Source of the DNA: Candidatus Latescibacterota bacterium
GTDB taxonomy: Bacteria > Latescibacterota > UBA2968 > GCA-2709665
Direction of reading: 5' to 3'
Assembly: GCA_012271065.1 (NCBI GenBank)
Contig: JAAXHE010000051.1
Location: 1 to 7,779 of the forward strand
Length of the DNA stretch: 7,779 nt
Shown: positions 1 through 4,651 of the stretch, piece after piece
How positions within the stretch are numbered: the first letter of the stretch is position 1
Layout of the letters: the number at the start of each line of letters is the position of its first letter
Notes under the pieces: generated by a model
Seen by the model: the letters and a program-made list of their open reading frames with translations, nothing else
Database searches by the model: none
What the model was told of the DNA's origin: nothing
Position numbers and translations under genes: made by a program

Positions 1-825
1 CCAATCGTCGCGTCTCTCCTTGTAGACGACCGTCTGGCAGTCCGCCGAAAGCAGGGCGGTGAAGACCTTGCGCGCCTGCTCCTCGAGTTCCAGCCGGTCG
101 ACAAGAAACAGGACGCGGGAGGCGTTGCCGGAGCGCAGAAAGAGCTTGATCACCGCGGCAGAGACAAGGGTCTTGCCCGTTCCCGTGGCCATTTCGAACA
201 GAAACCTGTCTTTGCTGCCTTTCACCGCCCGCTGAAGCGCATGAATGGCGCGGAGCTGGTAGGGGCGCAGGAAACTGAGTTTGTTGGATTTGATGAAGTT
301 CGGGCGTTCGGCTTCGTTCTTCCAGGCCGCTTCCGAAGCATAATTCGGCCGCTGGGTGAGTACGATGTAGTCGTCGCCGATCGGTTCATCGATAAGGCGC
401 TGCGGGTTGGGCTGTACTTTGCTGTAGCCGGTTACGGAGTCCGGGGTGGGGAACGCCGTGATGACGTACGGATTGCCTCGCTCAAGGTCCCAGAAATAAT
501 GCAGATTCCCATTCGACAGGATAACGAAGCGGCAGTTCTGCGATCGGGCGTACTTCCGCGCCTGTTCTTTTCCCGCAAGCGGTTCTTTGTCTTCCGACTT
601 GGCCTCCAGCACGATGAGCGGGAAGCCCTTCTCGTCGAGAAGGAGGAAGTCGATGCGGCCTGTCGCGTTCTCGAAGTCGTCGCCCAGTGCGTCGAGGTCC
701 TCGCGTTTATGCACGACGGTCTGTTCGACGCGGATGTTGGCGGGCTTGCCGTCTTCGTCGAAGAACCGCCACCCCGCCGCCTCGAGCAGTTTGTTGATCT
801 TTATTCTCGCCGCCGCTTCATTCAT
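1..825 (-). CDS. hsdR: Type I restriction enzyme R subunit (HsdR-like), N-terminal part, cut by window edge
   Basis: The 275 codons visible encode the nuclease domain and the start of the helicase motor of a type I restriction endonuclease, the subunit that translocates and cleaves unmodified DNA together with HsdM and HsdS. Residues about 55-76 hold a PD-(D/E)xK nuclease core (GRIDF with D59, then VLEAK with E74 and K76). A helicase entry follows: FLRPYQLRAI around Q190, Walker A ATGTGKT at 213-219, and motif Ia-like LFLVDRLELEEQ at 239-250. The DEAD/DEAH box and C-terminal domain lie outside the window. The ATG at 825 is the only good start, because an in-frame TAG lies at 850-852. No clear Shine-Dalgarno sequence precedes it. 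No hsdM or hsdS lies on its 5' side, so they would have to be downstream, beyond the left edge. A stand-alone DEAD/DEAH helicase-nuclease of the same superfamily is the alternative. Family assignment is fairly secure; the subtype is inferred. Confidence 0.88.
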   Translation of the reverse strand, partial: MNEAAARIKINKLLEAAGWRFFDEDGKPANIRVEQTVVHKREDLDALGDDFENATGRIDFLLLDEKGFPLIVLEAKSEDKEPLAGKEQARKYARSQNCRFVILSNGNLHYFWDLERGNPYVITAFPTPDSVTGYSKVQPNPQRLIDEPIGDDYIVLTQRPNYASEAAWKNEAERPNFIKSNKLSFLRPYQLRAIHALQRAVKGSKDRFLFEMATGTGKTLVSAAVIKLFLRSGNASRVLFLVDRLELEEQARKVFTALLSADCQTVVYKERRDDW

Positions 826-851
826 GGATGAGATTTCTGTGAAAAAAACCT

Positions 852-877
852 ACATGGATGGACAGGATGAACAGGAT
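852..877 (+). repeat. ATCCTG-type intergenic repeat, copy A
   Basis: This is a 26-bp copy of a repeat found four times in the window. Read on the minus strand it is built of 9-nt units: ATCCTGTTC, ATCCTGTCC, then ATCCATGT. It lies 26 bp upstream of the hsdR start codon, so it probably falls within the hsdR leader. Downstream on the plus strand (about 901-928) are degenerate 9-nt units containing CGAAAGC, which may belong to the same compound element. The other copies are at 1715-1740, 1787-1812 and 1976-2001. Confidence 0.75.
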
Positions 878-900
878 AAAACCTTAAGAAACTATGAAAA

Positions 901-928
901 CAACGAAAGCAGCGAAAGCCACAAGAGC
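901..928 (+). repeat. Short degenerate tandem repeat with CGAAAGC units
   Basis: CGAAAGC occurs at 904-910 and again at 913-919, a 9-nt period, followed by a degenerate CAAGAGC unit at 922-928. The block sits between repeat copy A and the 28-codon ORF at 959. It has no coding character. It resembles the 9-nt-periodic intergenic repeats common in several environmental phyla, which is a recollection and not a database result. Confidence 0.45.
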
Positions 929-958
929 CTTCGGAACCAGAGCCACTAATCATGGATA

Positions 959-1045
959 ATGACAACAACCCTGGTTATTGAACGGTTGGTCCGGGCGATA
1001 GAGGAATTGACGACGGCGGTGTTGCGATTGGCCGCACAACCGTAA
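959..1045 (+). CDS. Possible 28-residue small protein, unrecognised
   Basis: An ATG at 959 opens 28 codons ending in TAA at 1043-1045. The predicted peptide begins MTTTLVIERLVRAIEEL and is a Leu/Ile/Val-rich amphipathic helix with alternating charged residues and no membrane segment. An in-frame TAA at 947-949 limits any upstream extension. In its favour, the stop codon touches a hairpin followed by a T-run (1045-1087) that looks like an intrinsic terminator. Against it, there is no usable Shine-Dalgarno sequence before the ATG and the length is within chance. It could be a small accessory gene or the tail of an eroded gene. No function can be assigned. Confidence 0.22.
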   Translation: MTTTLVIERLVRAIEELTTAVLRLAAQP

Positions 1046-1087
1046 CAACCTCTTGGATCAGGGAGTTCGCCCAGGGATGTTGTTTTT
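1045..1087 (+). terminator. Probable rho-independent terminator
   Basis: The left arm at 1045-1056 (ACAACCTCTTGG) can pair with the right arm at 1071-1083 (CCAGGGATGTTGT), leaving small bulges and one G-T pair. The loop is 14 nt, and five T residues at 1083-1087 overlap the end of the right arm. It immediately follows the TAA of the 28-codon ORF. The stem is imperfect and the loop long, so this is a moderate call. Confidence 0.45.
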
Positions 1088-1108
1088 ATATCGGATTTTG
1101 GGTATATA
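1080..1108 (+). promoter_or_regulatory. Possible sigma70-type promoter upstream of the small membrane protein
   Basis: TTGTTT at 1080-1085 and TATATA at 1103-1108 are separated by exactly 17 bp in a locally AT-rich stretch within GC-rich DNA. It would give a leader of roughly 145 nt before the gene starting at 1263. The -35 element overlaps the right arm and T-run of the proposed terminator, so one of the two readings may be wrong. Matches to the consensus are only partial, and the host's promoter consensus is unknown. Confidence 0.3.
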
Positions 1109-1262
1109 TAGCATATGCGATCGGCTCTTTCAAGATCGGTCCCAGGCGATGACGTACCGCCTAATGAAGCTGCTGTTGACCTGAATCCTATTAACGGTGC
1201 ACTTGACCGATTTCATTCATGTCCGTACTGGCGATAGACAAAGAAGCTGACGGAGATTAACA

Positions 1263-1526
1263 ATGAGCGAGAGGAATCCGACGCAGGAACGCCCATATCC
1301 ATTAGACCATGAGGGGCGTATTGCGCGGTTGGAGGGCGTGGTCGAACAGATCGACGTCCGTATGGGGCGGATGGAAACAAAGATAGACGCGGTGGACGCA
1401 AAAATCGACGCCAACCGCATGTCCTTGGAAGCCAAGATCGACGGGCTGTACCGTTGGGTAGTACCTTTGCAGGTTACTACGGTCCTGGCTATCGCAGGGC
1501 TTGCGATTAAGGCATTCAGCGGCTAG
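1263..1526 (+). CDS. Small coiled-coil protein with a single C-terminal membrane helix
   Basis: This 87-residue protein has a charged N-terminus (1-17) and a predicted coiled coil over about 18-62 with spaced KID motifs (K40, K47, K58). A single hydrophobic helix at about 65-84 (WVVPLQVTTVLAIAGLAIKAF) has only a few residues after it. The layout predicts a tail-anchored inner-membrane protein with its coiled coil in the cytoplasm, similar in design to small phage- and plasmid-borne proteins such as the XhlA type, though I cannot assign a family. GGAG at 1252-1255 is spaced 7 nt from the ATG, which supports the start, and a strong terminator follows the stop. It appears to be a single-gene unit. 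A 13-codon ORF (1219-1260) ends two bases before the ATG and might be a leader peptide, but this is speculative. Confidence 0.7.
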   Translation: MSERNPTQERPYPLDHEGRIARLEGVVEQIDVRMGRMETKIDAVDAKIDANRMSLEAKIDGLYRWVVPLQVTTVLAIAGLAIKAFSG

Positions 1527-1552
1527 TCCCGCGCCCGGCCAGATCCGCACAC

Positions 1553-1588
1553 AGCCCCGCATTCGCTCACGCGAGTGTGGGGCGTTTT
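1553..1588 (+). terminator. Rho-independent terminator after the coiled-coil gene
   Basis: GCCCCGCATTCGC at 1554-1566 pairs along its whole 13-nt length with GCGAGTGTGGGGC at 1571-1583, using two G-T wobbles and a TCAC tetraloop. GTTTT follows at 1584-1588. It begins 27 nt after the TAG of the gene ending at 1526. The T-run is short, but the stem is very stable. Confidence 0.75.
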
Positions 1589-1709
1589 CACGCCGTAAAC
1601 CGGTGTTTGCTGCCAGTCTTCGTTGATCCTGAACGTGTCTCGTCATCCAACACTGCTTGAATCTTGCTTTGCCCAATCTGCGTGCTTGCAGTGCTTTTCC
1701 CCCTTTCCG

Positions 1710-1776
1710 CCTTTATCCTGCCTATCCTGTGCATCCATGTTCCCATGCGTCAATCCTCGATGGTCTCTCGCTACCA
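1710..1776 (-). repeat. 67-bp direct repeat, copy C (contains the ATCCTG core)
   Basis: This segment matches 1971-2037 without gaps over 67 positions with five mismatches by eye. Two fall within the core (GC versus TT) and three in the variable five bases at 1747-1751. The 26-bp core lies at 1715-1740. The distal half (about 1752-1776, containing CTCGATGGTCTCTCGC) is identical in both copies and absent from copies A and B. Confidence 0.85.
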
Positions 1777-1786
1777 AGAACAACTC

Positions 1787-1812
1787 ACATGGATGGACAG
1801 GATATACAGGAT
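1787..1812 (+). repeat. ATCCTG-type repeat, copy B (inverted relative to C and D)
   Basis: This copy reads ACATGGATGGACAGGAT and onwards on the plus strand, the same orientation as copy A. Its reverse complement matches the core of copy C at 23 of 26 positions, so C and B form an inverted repeat with a 46-bp spacer. It lacks the distal half that C and D share. Confidence 0.78.
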
Positions 1813-1970
1813 TAGAACCGCAAGAATCAACAAAACCCTTCCAATATCCGCATCAGGATCATCTGCCACTTGTGGTCGACTTCTCAGATCCTGAGTGCGG
1901 CTCGTCAACGGCGCGGTCTCGTGTCGAGCAGTGCCTGATTTCCCGCTTTTTCCGCCTTTTTGGTTTTATG

Positions 1971-2037
1971 CCTTTATCCTGCCTATCCTGTTTATCCATG
2001 TTCCCCGGCATCAATCCTCGATGGTCTCTCGCTACCA
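1971..2037 (-). repeat. 67-bp direct repeat, copy D, overlapping the 3' end of lptE
   Basis: This is the partner of the repeat at 1710-1776, with 62 of 67 positions identical. Its 26-bp core lies at 1976-2001. Its distal end (GCTACCA at 2031-2037) contains the lptE stop codon and last Trp codon on the minus strand. The element therefore begins inside the coding sequence and covers the first 60 bp of the region downstream of lptE. Confidence 0.85.
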
Positions 2038-2529
2038 CCCGCCAACCTGAGTCCTGTCCACGATATCCCGTGTCAGGATTTCAAACGCCGCGCCGAGGCC
2101 CTCCTGGCGGGCTTCTTCGCGCTGGCCGGCGGCGCTGTAGATGCCGTATCCCTTCAGGCGCTTCTCTTCCCACAGCTGCTTCTTGTTCTTCACGTCGTAG
2201 CAACTGACGTCCACGAAGACCGAGATCTGGAACTGGTCCTCCTGCCCGCGGTAGGTGAACGGGTCGTCCCGCACATCGACGATGGTACCTCGCAGCACGA
2301 TGTCCGCGCGGTCTTCGTCCGTGACGCGCAGCGCCGCGTCCTGGAGAAACGCCTGGATCAGGCTGTCGGTGAGCGCCTGCTGGATTTCCGGCTCGAGGCT
2401 CTCGTTTTCCATCAGCGGAATGGCCACCGAGCGGATACCCGAGCCGCCGGTCGCTGACGTTGAATAGTACGCGCATCCGGCCAGCCAGAACAGGAACAGC
2501 GCCGCGCAGGGTAGGAGGGATCGCTTCAA
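2032..2529 (-). CDS. lptE: LPS-assembly outer-membrane lipoprotein LptE
   Basis: LptE is the lipoprotein plug of the LptD/LptE complex that inserts lipopolysaccharide into the outer membrane. The 165-residue product has a positively charged N-terminus, a hydrophobic stretch and the lipobox LAGC (L16-C19), so C19 should be lipidated after signal peptidase II cleavage. The mature part follows the family pattern: SVAIPLMENES at about 34-44, a helix EIQQALTDSLIQAFL, then ADIVLRGTIVDVRDDPFTY and later strands, with a C-terminal helix. Length is normal. The start is TTG at 2529 with a strong Shine-Dalgarno sequence inside the upstream gene. That TTG overlaps the DUF1844 stop in the tetranucleotide TTGA, which indicates translational coupling. 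The final Trp codon and the TAG lie within a 67-bp repeat. Sequence similarity in this family is weak, so the name rests on the pattern as a whole. Confidence 0.8.
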   Translation of the reverse strand: MKRSLLPCAALFLFWLAGCAYYSTSATGGSGIRSVAIPLMENESLEPEIQQALTDSLIQAFLQDAALRVTDEDRADIVLRGTIVDVRDDPFTYRGQEDQFQISVFVDVSCYDVKNKKQLWEEKRLKGYGIYSAAGQREEARQEGLGAAFEILTRDIVDRTQVGGW

Positions 2530-3029
2530 TCCGCTTCCCCCTTCGACTCCGACGCCGCCTCGTCCTTCGGCGCTTCCGCTTCAGCGGCTTCGGCTGCGTC
2601 GCCTGCGCTCTGCTCCGCGGGCGCCTCCTGCTCCGGCGCCTCTGCTTCCGTGCTCCCGGCGGCATCTTCGCCGCTCTCCTCCACGGGCGCCTCGGCGTCG
2701 GCGGTTGACGCATCGGCCTCATCGGCGGGCGCTTCAGCCTCGTCCGGTTCCTTGTTCGCTTCGTCGATGTAGTTCATCCTCAACTCGTACAGCGCGTGTT
2801 CCAGAAACTTCTGTTCATTGTCGCTGAGATTGCCCTTCGTCTTCGTCTGCAGCATGCCCAGGATGTCAATCGTGTTCTTCGCCTGGGCGAGGTCCCGTTC
2901 CACCTTGTTGGTGGCCGGGTTCATCACCTTTCCCAGATGCTGCCATGCCGCCCCCTGAAACATCAGTACGATCTGCGTAAACAGAAACTCGTTCATCTGT
3001 TCCTGGGTAATCGGTTCGCCTTCGGCCAT
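2526..3029 (-). CDS. DUF1844 domain protein with an acidic Ala/Glu-rich tail
   Basis: Residues about 8-90 form a helical domain matching the DUF1844 pattern: MNEFLFTQIVLMFQGAAWQHLG (12-33), NPATNKVERDLAQAK, then NTIDILGMLQTKTKGNLSD (52-70) and HALYELRMNYID. The family has no established function. There is no signal peptide, so it is probably cytosolic. Residues 93-167 are a disordered low-complexity tail of Ala, Glu, Asp, Pro and Ser, strongly acidic and rich in EAEAP-like units. The ATG at 3029 has a near-perfect AAGGAGG (3044-3038) 8 nt upstream. The gene overlaps lptE by TTGA and is the first gene of that pair. The domain call is confident by pattern. A link to envelope assembly is inferred only from the coupling. 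Confidence 0.85.
   Translation of the reverse strand: MAEGEPITQEQMNEFLFTQIVLMFQGAAWQHLGKVMNPATNKVERDLAQAKNTIDILGMLQTKTKGNLSDNEQKFLEHALYELRMNYIDEANKEPDEAEAPADEADASTADAEAPVEESGEDAAGSTEAEAPEQEAPAEQSAGDAAEAAEAEAPKDEAASESKGEAD
2536..2542 (-). promoter_or_regulatory. Ribosome-binding site setting the TTG start of lptE
   Basis: On the minus strand AGGGGGA lies about 7 nt ahead of TTG (2529-2527). No in-frame ATG is available near the signal peptide, so this site fixes the unusual start. It lies entirely within the last codons of the DUF1844 gene. Confidence 0.65.
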
Positions 3030-3100
3030 GAATATAACCTCCTTGAAATGATTGACTTAAACACTTCGTGACAAAAATCTATCCATGACTGAATCCATAA

Positions 3101-3133
3101 GTGGGTAGACGGAAGAGGTAAGAGGGGAGAGAT
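3101..3133 (+). repeat. Purine-rich degenerate repeat, arm 1
   Basis: A run of short units such as TAGACGG, AAGAGG, TAAGAGG and GGAGAG. It loosely matches the reverse complement of 3192-3220. Together the two arms enclose a short hairpin whose arms TCGCCTGC (3133-3140) and GCAGGCGA (3164-3171) pair perfectly. The similarity between the arms is imperfect and was judged by eye. Confidence 0.4.
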
Positions 3134-3191
3134 CGCCTGCCTTGTGAGGATTCAACTCTGGCCGCAGGCGAGCAAATCTGGCAAGGATTTC

Positions 3192-3220
3192 ATCTCCCGT
3201 CTAACGTCTTACGTTTCTCC
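3192..3220 (-). repeat. Purine-rich degenerate repeat, arm 2, entering the end of the DsbA-like gene
   Basis: On the minus strand it reads GGAGAAACGTAAGACG then TTAGACGGGAGAT, a series of about 7-nt units. Its first twelve bases encode the last three residues (GET) and the TAA stop of the DsbA-like gene. It is the approximate inverted partner of 3101-3133. Confidence 0.45.
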
Positions 3221-3841
3221 ACCTAATGCTTTCTCCAGCTTTGCCATCGCCGTCTCGGCGTTGGCCCAGCCGCGGACGACGTCGGTCTGCGCGTCGCCGT
3301 GTCTCACGACCACGCTCGGGAATTCACGGACGCCCAATGCGCGGCGCAGGTTGAAACCCGCCTGCAAATCGGCCTCGATCTCCGGCGATCTGATATCCCG
3401 TTCGAAACGACCCATGTCCAGCGGCGGCGAAAGCGACCCGGCCACGGCGGTCAGCGTTTCGATATCCGAGGGATTCCGTGCTTCACGATAATATGCGCTC
3501 TGGATGGCGTCGAACAATTCGGGAACGGCGTCTTCACGCTGCGCCCTCGCCGCCAGCACCGCGCGACAGGCCGGGTACGTGGACCGGCGCGGTTTGCATT
3601 TGCGCCAGAAGTCCCAGTTGAATTCCGCCCCGGTCGTTGCCGCGACGTCCCGCCAGTTCCGCTGCACGTACGCGCGTGTTGCTTCGGGCATCGGCGCGTC
3701 CGAATCCTTCGCCAGCCCGCCCATCACGTACACCACGGGAACGGACTCCGGAAGGACCGAGACGATCTCCCGCAGCACCGGCCGGAAGCCCCAGCACCAC
3801 GAACACATCGGGTCTCCCACGTAATAGAGTTGCGATTCCAC
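3209..3841 (-). CDS. Cytoplasmic DsbA-family thiol oxidoreductase (FrnE-like)
   Basis: The 210-residue product has the DsbA-type thioredoxin fold with its insertion helical domain. The active site CSWC (C13-C16) sits in YYVGDPMCSWCWGF close to the N-terminus, and the expected cis-proline is P175 in REFPSVVV. There is no signal peptide, so it should act in the cytoplasm, like FrnE and other DsbA-like proteins, not like periplasmic DsbA. The substrate is unknown. The GTG start at 3841 is chosen because an in-frame TGA lies two codons upstream (3847-3845) and the active site would be lost with any later start; GAGG lies about 9 nt before it. The ATG at 3848 is out of frame. It is transcribed divergently from the hydroxylase operon. 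A second, non-catalytic pair (C82, C92) is present. The last three codons and stop lie in a purine-rich repeat. A 2-hydroxychromene-2-carboxylate isomerase relative is less likely, because the CxxC motif is intact. Confidence 0.82.
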   Translation of the reverse strand: MESQLYYVGDPMCSWCWGFRPVLREIVSVLPESVPVVYVMGGLAKDSDAPMPEATRAYVQRNWRDVAATTGAEFNWDFWRKCKPRRSTYPACRAVLAARAQREDAVPELFDAIQSAYYREARNPSDIETLTAVAGSLSPPLDMGRFERDIRSPEIEADLQAGFNLRRALGVREFPSVVVRHGDAQTDVVRGWANAETAMAKLEKALGGET

Positions 3842-4173
3842 TATTCATATCCTCAATGGAGGGGATTTCAGTGAAACAAGCCGATCAGGCGACGTGTCCG
3901 GACTCGGTCCGCCCGGAACGCGATGCCGGATTCCACGCCACCGATTCGGGTACAATATTAAAGACGTGAATCGAAAAAGGCAAGCATATCGACCCTGTCC
4001 ACGCCCGGGCGATACAGCTGCAATTCGCCGTTCCCGCGGCCCGGTAGAATCCGCTTGCGGAGCTGTAATGATTATGCGTACCTTCATCCCCCCTAATTCT
4101 GCCAACTTCGTCTCGTGCGGAAAATCGTCAACGGGACCGCGATATCGGGAAACACAAAAAAAGGAGGTGGTCC
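3842..4173. promoter_or_regulatory. Divergent intergenic region between the DsbA-like gene and the hydroxylase operon
   Basis: These 332 bp should contain the promoters of both divergent genes. I see a TACAAT that could act as a plus-strand -10 at 3951-3956, but no good -35 at the right distance. There is also a 12-bp palindrome with 5-bp arms (TCCGCTTGCGGA, 4050-4061) that could be an operator. The stretch just before the first hydroxylase gene turns A-rich (4153-4162). No gene is convincing here: the 100-codon frame at 3894-4196 is Arg/Pro-rich, lacks a ribosome-binding site and overlaps the next gene. Confidence 0.35.
4162..4167 (+). promoter_or_regulatory. Ribosome-binding site setting the GTG start of the small subunit
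   Basis: A perfect AGGAGG is spaced 6 nt from GTG at 4174. The large-subunit gene uses the same arrangement (AGGAGG at 4640-4645, 6-nt spacer, ATG at 4652), which supports both starts. Confidence 0.8.
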
Positions 4174-4638
<465 letters not shown>

Positions 4639-4651
4639 AAGGAGGTCTTCC

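Larger units (their letters stand above)
1589..2031. other. Convergent intergenic region made largely of repeats
   Basis: These 440 bp lie between the terminator of a plus-strand gene and the stop codon of minus-strand lptE. They hold three of the four ATCCTG-type repeat copies, two in one orientation and one inverted between them, plus pyrimidine-rich stretches at about 1695-1712 and 1940-1975. The open frames here read through repeat DNA, show low-complexity Ser/Cys/Pro translations and have no ribosome-binding sites, so I see no gene. Confidence 0.6.

Noticed and set aside
241..949. Plus-strand open frames of 196 and 120 codons opposite hsdR
   Set aside because: They lie antisense to a minus-strand frame with clear nuclease and Walker A motifs. 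Their translations match no recognisable pattern and lack ribosome-binding sites.
852..2001. CRISPR array
   Set aside because: The repeat copies are few, in mixed orientation, irregularly spaced and internally 9-nt periodic, and there are no uniform spacers or cas genes.
1623..2207. A 194-codon plus-strand frame over the repeats
   Set aside because: The translation is generated by the ATCCTG repeats (LSCLS-type strings) and then runs antisense through lptE. No ribosome-binding site is present.
3046..3074. Minus-strand promoter ahead of the DUF1844 gene (TTGTCA at 3074-3069 with a 17-bp spacer)
   Set aside because: The would-be -10 (TCATTT) is poor, and transcription would begin inside the ribosome-binding site.
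3133..3171. Terminator for the DsbA-like gene
   Set aside because: The 8-bp stem is perfect, but the loop is 23 nt and no T-run follows on the minus strand.
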